Origin: a bacterium D16-34
GTDB taxonomy: Bacteria; Actinomycetota; Coriobacteriia; Coriobacteriales; Eggerthellaceae
Assembly: GCA_003612515.1 (NCBI GenBank)
Contig: RAZB01000010.1
Coordinates: 1-54,988 of the forward strand
Reading direction: 5' to 3'
Length of the DNA stretch: 54,988 nucleotides
Shown: positions 43,563 through 50,962 of the stretch, in pieces
Position numbering within the stretch: position 1 is the stretch's first letter
Layout of the letters: every line of letters begins with the position of its first letter
Made by a program: the position numbers and the translations under genes
Notes under the pieces: model-generated
Told to the model about the DNA's origin: nothing
The model's input: the letters and a program-made list of their open reading frames with translations, nothing else
Databases searched by the model: none

Positions 43563-44879
43563 ATGGCAATGCCAATTGTTGCGGTTGTCGGGCGCCCGAA
43601 TGTGGGTAAGTCTACGTTTGTAAACCGCATTGCACAAGGTGATGAAGCAATCGTCCATGAAATGCGTGGTGTGACGAGAGATCGTTCGTACCATGAAGCT
43701 GATTGGAACGGCGTGGAGTTCAAGCTTGTTGATACCGGCGGAATTGAGATGGGTGACGACGACGCTTTTCAAGGCTCAATTCGCGCTCAGGCATTCGCAG
43801 GCGCCAATGAAGCTGATGTCGTTGTGTTTATTGTTGATGGCAAAACGGGCATCAACGCTGACGATGAAGAGGTCGCTCGCATTCTGCGTAAGTCAAATAA
43901 ACCGGTCTTTTTGGTTGTGAACAAGATGGATACGCCGGGCAGAGAAGATGAGCTCTGGGAGTTTTATCAGTTAGGACTTGGAGATCCTTGGCCGGTTTCA
44001 GCAATGCATGGACATGGCACAGGAGATTTGTTGGATGGCATTGTTGAGGCGCTTGCTGATGTCGAAGTTCCTGATATTGATGACGAAGATCCTGGTATCA
44101 ATGTTGCAATTATTGGTCGTCCAAATGCTGGCAAATCGTCACTTACTAATAAACTGACCAACAATGATCGCTCTATCGTATCTAATGTTGCAGGCACAAC
44201 GCGTGATGCAATTGATACGCGCATAGTGCACGATGACAAGGTCTATACGATTGTTGATACGGCTGGTCTTCGCCGTAAGAGCCAAATTGACGAAGATGTT
44301 GAGTATTACGGATTTGTGCGAGCTATGCGTGCAATTGACAGAGCAGATGTTGCACTGTTGGTTATTGATGCTGAATTGGGTCTTACCAACGAAGATCAGC
44401 GCGTAGCTGGATACGCTGCCGAGCGCGGATGTGCCATGGTTATCGTTTTGAATAAATGGGATTTGGTAGAAGGGCCTGAGGCTAAGGCGGCCATTCGTGA
44501 GCGCATTGCTGATCGCTTGACGTTTGTCGGTTATGCACCGGTGGTTGCAATCTCTGCTTTGACCGGCAAAAAGGTTGATCGCGTGTGGGAGGCAATTGAT
44601 ACGGTTTATGCCAATTACACGCAAACGATTCCTACAAATAAACTTAATGTATGGCTTGCTGACGTGCGTGAAACTGGTCACACCGTCACCCAAGGAAAGA
44701 CTATTTTGCGCATGAAATATGTCACGCAAACAGGTTCAATGCCGCCAAAATTCGCTTTCTTTGTTAATCGACCTGACGTAGTAACAGACAATTACAAGCG
44801 TTTTTTGGAAAATCGGATGCGTGCATCGTTTGATTTAGTGGGCACTCCTATTGAGATGAAGTTCAAGAAGAAGGACTAA
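43563..44879 (+). CDS. der: Ribosome biogenesis GTPase Der (EngA)
   Basis: The 438-residue double GTPase has two G domains (VGRPNVGKSTFVNRIA at ~8-23 and IGRPNAGKSSLTNKL at ~181-195, each followed by DTxG and NKxD) and a C-terminal KH-like domain. It is needed for 50S ribosome assembly. gaggt lies before the ATG. plsY follows one base after the stop codon. Confidence 0.97.
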   Translation: MAMPIVAVVGRPNVGKSTFVNRIAQGDEAIVHEMRGVTRDRSYHEADWNGVEFKLVDTGGIEMGDDDAFQGSIRAQAFAGANEADVVVFIVDGKTGINADDEEVARILRKSNKPVFLVVNKMDTPGREDELWEFYQLGLGDPWPVSAMHGHGTGDLLDGIVEALADVEVPDIDDEDPGINVAIIGRPNAGKSSLTNKLTNNDRSIVSNVAGTTRDAIDTRIVHDDKVYTIVDTAGLRRKSQIDEDVEYYGFVRAMRAIDRADVALLVIDAELGLTNEDQRVAGYAAERGCAMVIVLNKWDLVEGPEAKAAIRERIADRLTFVGYAPVVAISALTGKKVDRVWEAIDTVYANYTQTIPTNKLNVWLADVRETGHTVTQGKTILRMKYVTQTGSMPPKFAFFVNRPDVVTDNYKRFLENRMRASFDLVGTPIEMKFKKKD

Positions 44880-44880
44880 C

Positions 44881-45552
44881 ATGTTTGAAACGGTTGCAAT
44901 ACTGGCTGCTTTGTTTGTTATAGCCTTTTTGCTTGGCTCTATTCCTTGGGGCGTCATCATCTCTAAGGTGTTTTACCATACCGACATTCGCCAACATGGT
45001 TCAGGAAATATCGGAACTACGAATGCTATGCGTGCAATGGGAAAAGTCGGCGGTGCATCGGTCTTTGTCTTAGACTTCGGTAAAGGCTTAGTGTCGGGCT
45101 TGCTTGCGATAGCAGTATTTGCGAACTTTTTGGCGCCACATGCAGGATCGGGCGCAGATCAGCTGTATCACAGCTGTATTGCAGTTGCTTTTCTTGGTTG
45201 TATCTTGGGGCACATTTTTAGTCCGTGGTTGCGCTTTAAGGGAGGCAAAGGCATTGCTGTGGCAGTCGGGTGTTTGTTTGTAACATTTAGCCCTGTTGGT
45301 GCGCTGATAGAGATTGTCATTTTTGCCCTCGTTGTTATTGCGACGCGATATGTGTCAGCTGGGTCTCTTGCAGCCGCAATAGCTTGTCCGATTTTGGCGC
45401 TGTATTATTTTTGGGGATATCCCTTTGGATGGGCATGTTGCCTTATCGCTGCGGTTGTGGTGATCTGGGCACATCGTTCAAATATTGATCGCTTGCGCAG
45501 TGGTACAGAGCGCCGCATAGGCGGCTCAAAAGCTCAAGCTTCGCAAGAATAG
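44881..45552 (+). CDS. plsY: Acyl-phosphate glycerol-3-phosphate acyltransferase
   Basis: The 223-residue membrane protein has about five helices and the PlsY motifs GSIPWGVII, HGSGNIGTTNAMRAMGK and FKGGKGIAVAVGC. It places the first acyl chain on glycerol-3-phosphate. With gpsA next door (substrate supply) and plsC upstream it completes phosphatidic acid synthesis within one operon. Confidence 0.94.
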   Translation: MFETVAILAALFVIAFLLGSIPWGVIISKVFYHTDIRQHGSGNIGTTNAMRAMGKVGGASVFVLDFGKGLVSGLLAIAVFANFLAPHAGSGADQLYHSCIAVAFLGCILGHIFSPWLRFKGGKGIAVAVGCLFVTFSPVGALIEIVIFALVVIATRYVSAGSLAAAIACPILALYYFWGYPFGWACCLIAAVVVIWAHRSNIDRLRSGTERRIGGSKAQASQE

Positions 45553-45567
45553 AGTGGAAGGTAAGCT

Positions 45568-46569
45568 ATGAAAATTGCCGTAATTGGTGCAGGATCATGG
45601 GGAACCGCGCTTTCGCAGGTGCTCGCACGTGCAGGTCACAATGTTGGTCTTTGGGCGCGAAAACCCGAGGTGGTTCGCACTATCAATTCTGAGCATTACA
45701 ATCCGCGATACTTAAGCGAAGAGACGCTTTCCGAAAATATTGTCGCTACGCTTTCATATAAAGACGCTTTGCTACGCGCACAAGCAGCGGTCATCGTTAC
45801 TCCTTCAAATCTCATGCGCGGTGTAGCTCGTGCCCTCAATGAAGTTGTGGATGATCAGTTCCCCGTTATCATTTGCTCTAAAGGTGTTGAAGAGGGAAGT
45901 GGTCTTTTACCTGTTGAAGTGTTTGTCTCAGAAATGGGAAATCCCGATAGGTTTGCGGTTTTATCAGGTCCTAATCACGCGGAAGAAGTGGTGCGTGGGG
46001 TTCCTACGGCAACGGTAATTGCGAGCTCTTCGCTTGAGACGGCGTCGTTTTTCCAAGAGCTGTTTGCTACAGAGACGTTTCGTACCTATACCTCAGATGA
46101 TGTGAATGGGGTAGAGCTGTGTGCGGCATTTAAAAACGTTATAGCTATTGCGGTTGGCGTTTCGTATGGTATTGGTTATGGCGACAACACCGCTGCAATG
46201 CTTATGACACGCGGACTTGCCGAGATGAGCCGTTTGGTAGTGAAGTGCGGAGGTCAAGCTATCACATGTATGGGCTTGGCGGGCACGGGAGACCTTATTG
46301 CAACATGCACCTCGAAGCATTCGCGAAATCGTCGATTTGGAGAGATGGTAGCAAAAGGTGGCACAATAGATGAGTTTAGCGAGCAAACGCACATGGTTGC
46401 AGAAGGTGCGCTGGCGTGCAAAACCTTACAGACGCTGGCTTGTGCACATGGTGTCGAGCTTCCTATTACCGACATGGTGCGTGCGGTGGTTTGGGAAGGG
46501 GAAAAGCCTCAAATTGCTGCAGAAGAGCTTTTGAGTCGTCCGTTGAAAACCGAGTTCTATGGTTTCTGA
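45568..46569 (+). CDS. gpsA: Glycerol-3-phosphate dehydrogenase, NAD(P)
   Basis: The 333-residue enzyme makes sn-glycerol-3-phosphate from dihydroxyacetone phosphate. The nucleotide loop is AVIGAGSWGTALSQVLARAG, the catalytic-Lys motif is LCAAFKNVIAIAVG, and GLAGTGDLIATCTSKHSRNR follows. It begins 15 bases after plsY and is the last gene of the long plus-strand run, with a terminator at 46687. Confidence 0.96.
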   Translation: MKIAVIGAGSWGTALSQVLARAGHNVGLWARKPEVVRTINSEHYNPRYLSEETLSENIVATLSYKDALLRAQAAVIVTPSNLMRGVARALNEVVDDQFPVIICSKGVEEGSGLLPVEVFVSEMGNPDRFAVLSGPNHAEEVVRGVPTATVIASSSLETASFFQELFATETFRTYTSDDVNGVELCAAFKNVIAIAVGVSYGIGYGDNTAAMLMTRGLAEMSRLVVKCGGQAITCMGLAGTGDLIATCTSKHSRNRRFGEMVAKGGTIDEFSEQTHMVAEGALACKTLQTLACAHGVELPITDMVRAVVWEGEKPQIAAEELLSRPLKTEFYGF

Positions 46570-46686
46570 TTGAGACGGATAGCTTAGCGCGGTTTTGAAC
46601 GACTTTTTGTCAGAAATCTAACCAAAATCTTACATAAAGCAGCTTTCGTTTCGCTTGGTTAACAACAAATTTACTGCTCTTTAACT

Positions 46687-46720
46687 AACAGCCTAAACGT
46701 CTTGTTTGGGCTGTTTTGTT
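46687..46720 (+). terminator. Intrinsic terminator after gpsA
   Basis: A 12-bp stem (46687-46698 with 46704-46715, one G-U pair) has a 5-base loop and a following T-rich tail TTGTT. It lies 118 bases past the gpsA stop. Confidence 0.85.
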
Positions 46721-46729
46721 GCGTAATAT
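46702..46729 (+). promoter_or_regulatory. Weak candidate promoter for the C-rich-loop RNA
   Basis: TTGTTT (46702-46707), a 16-base spacer and TAATAT (46724-46729) would start transcription near 46736. It overlaps the gpsA terminator stem, so it is only a candidate; no better -35/-10 pair is seen before the first hairpin at 46741. Confidence 0.25.
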
Positions 46730-46740
46730 ATGCATTGCAA

Positions 46741-46928
46741 ACAAACGAAGGACTCGTTTGTAGGCACCTTAATAAATCAATACGCGGTTCGTCCTCTCTC
46801 GTGTGATCCCCCTCTCCTCTCAAACCTCAGACGAACCAATTGGCATGCGCATCTTTCCCCTTCTCCTCTCATGCGTATTGCCTGAATAAACCCCTCCTTC
46901 ACAACCCCCACTGAAGGAGGGGTTTTTA
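46741..46928 (+). ncRNA. Candidate small RNA with cytosine-rich loops, 6C-like
   Basis: Within a 497-base gap lies a series of plus-strand hairpins with no coding frame I can support. Hairpin A is 46741-46748 with 46754-46761. Hairpin B pairs 46786-46793 with 46830-46837 around a 36-base loop containing ccccctctcctctc. Hairpin C pairs 46842-46852 with 46871-46882 around the 18-base loop ctttccccttctcctctc. Then comes a strong terminator (46888-46901 with 46912-46925, T-run 46923-46927) whose loop is caacccccac. Two C-rich hairpins followed by a terminator is the layout of the actinobacterial 6C/B11 RNA. The loops contain ctcct, complementary to Shine-Dalgarno AGGAG, so translational repression of targets is a reasonable guess. 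Boundaries are approximate. Confidence 0.6.
46888..46928 (+). terminator. Strong intrinsic terminator ending the candidate small RNA
   Basis: A 14-bp GC-rich stem (46888-46901 with 46912-46925) has a 10-base C-rich loop and five T residues. No protein gene lies between it and the previous terminator at 46687, so it must end an RNA transcribed from within the gap. Confidence 0.9.
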
Positions 46929-47066
46929 TTTGTCGGTTCTTCCACATTCGCAATATGCCGAATATGATGCATATACTCATTTATATACTATGTTTAACAA
47001 GCAAATTGTATGAGCTAAAGCGCTGCGGGTAATTAAGGCGCAGGTCAAATATTTTAGGAGCCAGCT

Positions 47067-47537
47067 ATGGGTATATCTCAACCAAAGAAATCAGACACGA
47101 GAGTGCACCGCATTATTGTGGCAGTTGTTGTGGTGTTTGCGGTATTGCTGGTAGTAGTGGGGTCTGTTCAAACTTGCTCACAGTCTGACAAAGCGGTGGA
47201 AGAAGGGCTTCCAAGCTGGGCTGAACAAGAGCAGATACAAACCTGGACTCAAGAAGTAATTGATGACTTTAATAATCGCGACTATGAAGCAATTGCTTCG
47301 CGATATGCAGATGGATCGGTCACAGCCAATCAGCTCAGTGAGAACCTTTCGCCCATACAAGATGAATTGGGCGCATATAACGGCATAGGTACCACGCAAT
47401 ATCTCAATGGCACGAGCAATGGTCGCCCTTATGCAACTGATATTTCACAAGTATCATTTGAGCATGGCGAAGGGGAGTTTCGAATAAGCTTTTTTGATGA
47501 CGGTTCGCTTGCTGCGTTTTACTTCTTGCGCTCCTAG
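47067..47537 (+). CDS. Small membrane-anchored DUF3887-like protein
   Basis: The 156-residue protein has a basic N-terminus and one hydrophobic helix (about residues 24-42, VAVVVVFAVLLVVVGSV), followed by Cys at 45 and an extracytoplasmic domain of about 100 residues. The domain contains IDDFNNRDYEAIASRYADG and GAYNGIGTT, resembling DUF3887, a small fold of unknown role in Gram-positive surface proteins. Gcaggag-type signals are weak; aggag lies eight bases before the ATG. Its stop TAG shares the four bases ctag with the convergent fusion gene. Confidence 0.65.
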   Translation: MGISQPKKSDTRVHRIIVAVVVVFAVLLVVVGSVQTCSQSDKAVEEGLPSWAEQEQIQTWTQEVIDDFNNRDYEAIASRYADGSVTANQLSENLSPIQDELGAYNGIGTTQYLNGTSNGRPYATDISQVSFEHGEGEFRISFFDDGSLAAFYFLRS

Positions 47538-49540
47538 TTCTGTTCGTCGTTGTTCAAATAGGGCGAAAGATCAATAAGCGAGTCAACTACAAGCTTGCCT
47601 GTCCACGCTTGCGCTTTTTTGTGAGTGAGCCCTGGTTTGTTCACCAGCATAGTGATGGTTAAGTCAGCGGCAAAACAGGGGGCGGCAGTTTTTGCGGTTT
47701 GAGCCGAAAGCCCTGAAGGGGTATCAGCGCTTACGGCAAAGGGTGCGTCTTGGCTTCGACGCATGCGTAAAGGCGAATACCAATTAGGTGCGTGCACATG
47801 GAGCGCAAAGCGCTTGCCGGAAAATCTGCGCGCATTGCAAAGCGTAATCCACGTGCTTTGGGGTTCGCGAACTCGTTGGCCTGAAAAACCAGTGCCAAGC
47901 ATTGCATCAACGACGGCATCGCAGCTGCTGAGTTTTTCGACAATGATAGGCATGTCAGGGTTGACAAGGACAGTCAAAGGTAAAGCGTTGCGCGCTGCTT
48001 CTCCAAATACCCAATAAGCCACGTCATGTGCTGGTTGCGCTTTGATATTTTCAGCGATGTCAGGCGTTATGAGCGCTACATTGTATCCAAGCTGCGCAAG
48101 CTTATAAGCGCAGATCCAGCCATCGCCCCCGTTGTTTCCCATGCCGGCAAAAACAACAACGTGGCCACCTTCGGCTATGTTCGCATGAACGCTGTTGGCG
48201 AGTGTATCCCCGGCATGTCGCATTAACGTTTCAAGCGAGATGCCCGATTGAGCGATGCGCGATTCAAGTTTTTGAACTTCATCTACGTCAAGTACGACAG
48301 ACTGAGCGCGGAGCTGCTTGACGCCTGCGCATGTCATGACACGTGTATTCGAGACAAGACCGCTTATTAACGTGAAGGGGATATGTTTGAATTTGGCTCT
48401 ACATGCACGCACCAACAAACTGATCGCCCAAAGCAAAAAGCAGACCAACCAAATGGTTATCAGTCGCAGATAGTTGGCGTCGATAAAGTTTGCTATGCGA
48501 CTTGCTTCGGATGAGGCGGCAAAAGGAAACGTAGACGCGCAAAGCAAAAAGAGTAGGACGAAAAACGGTGCAAATAACGTGAGGTAGCGAAGGGTATATT
48601 GTCCCGCGTGGGCGGCTGTTCCATCTGGGCAAACAATAATAAGTCGAAGGATTTTCTGACCGAGCGTTTGACCTCTGAGAACAACGGGAGCAATAACGAA
48701 TATGGCGAAAAAGCTTATAAGGGAAAACACGAATAGTGCTGTGAGCGGCATATGTTGGATATAGGAGACCATATCGGTTGTATGATTTGATAAAAATGCG
48801 GCTTCAGCAGGAAAACAGGCAAGATACCCTGCGCCTAGTATGCCTACGAGCAAAACGAAAAAGGCACAATCGAGCACAAAGGAGAGCAGGCGTTTGGTGG
48901 CAGAAGCGCGAATGCCGGCAATGCGAGCTTGATCGTTGGTGAGACGCACGTTGGGCAATATTCGCAGAAGTGGTCCGGCAATAAGGTAGCCAACCACAGC
49001 TCCGAGCGTGTTAAGAATCAAATCATCAACGTCAAAGAGTCGATAGGGATGAGCATAGAGTCCCCATAGTCCACTTAATTGGGATAGTTCAAAGAAAAGC
49101 GTGGTAGAAAAACCAATGAGCAGCGTTTGGAGAAAGCTTCGACGAAAATAGTAGCGCAGATAAACTCCAAGCGGCACGAGCAGCAAGATATTGAAGAAGG
49201 CTTCGTAAATATCAGGTGATTTAAGCCATCCAATCCAGCTTGATGGATCGCCGAGCGTGGGAGGATTTGTAGACAAAATGAGTTCGAGGGTATGGAATGG
49301 TTGCAGTTGGGGATGCGCTGCATAGGCTACATATGCATTATGGTCGGCAGGCAACGGTAAGATAACCATAAAATACGCAATCAAGAGGTAGAGCACAAAT
49401 GAATAAATTACAAGCGTGTGCAGTACGGGAATAGATCCGTATTTTCTATATTGGTAAATTAGATAGGGAAGCGTAATGAGTGCGGCTATGAACGGAAATG
49501 TCTCAAGTCCGCTCAAGATATCAGCAGTATAGACGTTCAT
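47534..49540 (-). CDS. VanZ-RDD-YjeF_N triple-domain membrane fusion protein
   Basis: This 668-residue single reading frame holds three unrelated domains. Residues ~1-200 are VanZ-like: several helices with NILLLVPLGVYLRYYFRRSF and DVDDLILNTLGAVVGY. Residues ~215-385 are an RDD-type membrane domain (RLLSFVLDCAFF, RGQTLGQKILRLII). Residues ~415-665 are the NAD(P)H-hydrate epimerase fold (YjeF_N/NnrE) with GMGNNGGDGWICAYKLAQLG, DAMLGTGFSGQ and SADTPSGLSAQTA, and an insert of about 25 residues before the last motif. The epimerase repairs damaged NAD(P)HX in the cytosol; its usual NnrD partner domain is absent. The fusion of a repair enzyme to VanZ/RDD membrane domains is unusual and its meaning is unknown. 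Confidence 0.82.
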   Translation of the reverse strand: MNVYTADILSGLETFPFIAALITLPYLIYQYRKYGSIPVLHTLVIYSFVLYLLIAYFMVILPLPADHNAYVAYAAHPQLQPFHTLELILSTNPPTLGDPSSWIGWLKSPDIYEAFFNILLLVPLGVYLRYYFRRSFLQTLLIGFSTTLFFELSQLSGLWGLYAHPYRLFDVDDLILNTLGAVVGYLIAGPLLRILPNVRLTNDQARIAGIRASATKRLLSFVLDCAFFVLLVGILGAGYLACFPAEAAFLSNHTTDMVSYIQHMPLTALFVFSLISFFAIFVIAPVVLRGQTLGQKILRLIIVCPDGTAAHAGQYTLRYLTLFAPFFVLLFLLCASTFPFAASSEASRIANFIDANYLRLITIWLVCFLLWAISLLVRACRAKFKHIPFTLISGLVSNTRVMTCAGVKQLRAQSVVLDVDEVQKLESRIAQSGISLETLMRHAGDTLANSVHANIAEGGHVVVFAGMGNNGGDGWICAYKLAQLGYNVALITPDIAENIKAQPAHDVAYWVFGEAARNALPLTVLVNPDMPIIVEKLSSCDAVVDAMLGTGFSGQRVREPQSTWITLCNARRFSGKRFALHVHAPNWYSPLRMRRSQDAPFAVSADTPSGLSAQTAKTAAPCFAADLTITMLVNKPGLTHKKAQAWTGKLVVDSLIDLSPYLNNDEQN

Positions 49541-49580
49541 ACAATCTCAGTTTCGTTGCATAGATAGTTTTGGTAGGTAC

Positions 49581-50066
49581 TTACTTCTTTTCGCGTTTTG
49601 CCTGTTGTTCAAGATTCAAAAGCCCTTCTTTTATTTTGAGCCCCGATGCGTAGCCAGTAAGCGATCCATCAACTCCAATGACACGGTGGCAGGGGATAAA
49701 GATCGGAAGAGGGTTTTTGTTGTTTGCTGCTCCAACTGCGCGATAAGATTTTGTGTGCCCAATCTGTTCGGCAATTTGCTTGTAGGTTCTTGTTTGCCCA
49801 TAAGGAATCGATAAAAGCGCTTCCCATACAAGCTTTTGGAATGGAGTGCCTTCTGGATTGAGCGGTATATCAAACACTGTGCGTTTGCCTGCGAAATATT
49901 CTTGCAATTCGGTGGCTGCTTGATTGGTAAGTTCGGTGGGCTTTTCTATTCCGTTGAGTGCTTGTTGCCCGAAAACCACATGGGTTAAGGCTTGACCATC
50001 ACTTTCGAGCGTAATCTTTCCACGAGGTGTCTGATACGTAAAAAACGTGCGATTTGTGCGCTGCAT
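49581..50066 (-). CDS. ogt: Methylated-DNA-protein cysteine methyltransferase
   Basis: The 161-residue protein has the active-site motif IPCHRVIGVDGSLTGYASG and upstream GTPFQKLVWEALLSIPYGQT, the DNA-binding helix region. It removes alkyl groups from O6-guanine in a suicide reaction. There is no Ada transcription domain, so it is the simple Ogt/MGMT form. caaggag precedes the ATG on the minus strand. It is divergent from rpe. Confidence 0.93.
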   Translation of the reverse strand: MQRTNRTFFTYQTPRGKITLESDGQALTHVVFGQQALNGIEKPTELTNQAATELQEYFAGKRTVFDIPLNPEGTPFQKLVWEALLSIPYGQTRTYKQIAEQIGHTKSYRAVGAANNKNPLPIFIPCHRVIGVDGSLTGYASGLKIKEGLLNLEQQAKREKK

Positions 50067-50163
50067 ATCGCTCCTTGATCTCCGGGAAAGGCGTTGGTTT
50101 ATTATAATGCAGATAGGTATCGCCTATGCATGCAGGTTTTGTGCGCATCTTTGAGGAGTCTTC
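50067..50163. promoter_or_regulatory. Shared promoter region between ogt and rpe
   Basis: The core attataat (50101-50108) gives TATAAT on both strands, so a -10 may be shared by the divergent genes. No good -35 is seen for either. A short inverted repeat (atagg-tatcg-cctat) lies just downstream at about 50112-50126 and could be an operator. Confidence 0.3.
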
Positions 50164-50844
50164 ATGTTTGAACCGGTCAAAATAGCACCTTCCATTCTGT
50201 CGGCGGATTTTATGAACTTAGCGCGTGATATTGAGCGCATTGACAAAGGGGGTGCCGGTTTTATTCACGTAGATGTTATGGACGGACACTTTGTGAACAA
50301 TTTGACTATGGGCGTGCCGATAGTCAAGCAGCTTAAACGTGTTACTAACGTACCTCTTGATGTGCATCTTATGATAGACAATCCCCAAAAACAGCTCCCC
50401 TGGTACCTGGACGCAGGTGCCGACTATGTGACGGTGCATGCAGAAGTACTTGATGAGAATCAGCTCTGCGAGATTATTGACCAAATACACCAGGCTGGCG
50501 CGAAAGCCGGCGTGAGCGTGAAGCCTTCTACTTCGCTCGAGGTTTTAAAACCGGTCGTTGATCGCGTTGATATGGTGTTGATCATGAGCGTTGAGCCAGG
50601 CTTTTCTGGGCAAAGCTATATTGAAGGAAGCGATGAGCGCGTGGCTGAGGTTGTTTTGATGGCGCGCGAAAAGGGCGTTTCGCCTCTCATTGAAGTTGAT
50701 GGAGGCATGAACGTTGATACGGTCGGTAAAGTCTGTGCGCAAGGTGCCGATGTCATTGTATGCGGCAATGCGGTGTGTGCCGCTTCTGATCCGGCAGCCG
50801 CGCTGCAAGAGATAGAGCGCATCGCCAATGCAGCACAGGCATAA
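50164..50844 (+). CDS. rpe: Ribulose-phosphate 3-epimerase
   Basis: The 226-residue TIM-barrel enzyme interconverts ribulose-5-P and xylulose-5-P in the pentose phosphate pathway. Motifs: APSILSADFMNLARDIE, HVDVMDGHFVNNLTMG, SVEPGFSGQSYI and EVDGGMNVDTV. gaggag lies before the ATG. The 3' end runs into a degenerate 17-base tandem repeat. Confidence 0.96.
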   Translation: MFEPVKIAPSILSADFMNLARDIERIDKGGAGFIHVDVMDGHFVNNLTMGVPIVKQLKRVTNVPLDVHLMIDNPQKQLPWYLDAGADYVTVHAEVLDENQLCEIIDQIHQAGAKAGVSVKPSTSLEVLKPVVDRVDMVLIMSVEPGFSGQSYIEGSDERVAEVVLMAREKGVSPLIEVDGGMNVDTVGKVCAQGADVIVCGNAVCAASDPAAALQEIERIANAAQA

Positions 50845-50914
50845 GTAAAGCGCATCGCCAATGAGATGCAGTCGCAAGTGAGACGCAGGCGCAAATGAAG
50901 CGTGAGCACAAATT
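50816..50914 (+). repeat. Degenerate ~17-base tandem repeat across the rpe stop codon
   Basis: Starting in the last codons of rpe, about six units of 16-18 bases follow the pattern agNcgcaggcgcaaatg. The clearest run is 50864-50914 (agatgcagtcgcaagtg, agacgcaggcgcaaatg, aagcgtgagcacaaatt). The 15-base phrase agcgcatcgccaatg occurs twice, 33 bases apart (50816 and 50849). It is too degenerate and short to be a CRISPR array. Confidence 0.6.
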
Positions 50915-50962
50915 AAGTGCATAGCCGCTTTTCGCAATGTCGGTCAAATGCAAGAAGGAATT

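Noticed and set aside
47534-49540. Frameshift or assembly error joining VanZ/RDD and YjeF_N
   Set aside because: The frame is open and codon use is even throughout, the domains are complete, and there is no internal start with a ribosome binding site. It is kept as a fusion but listed for checking.
50816-50914. CRISPR array
   Set aside because: Units are about 17 bases, degenerate and without spacers; no cas genes are present.
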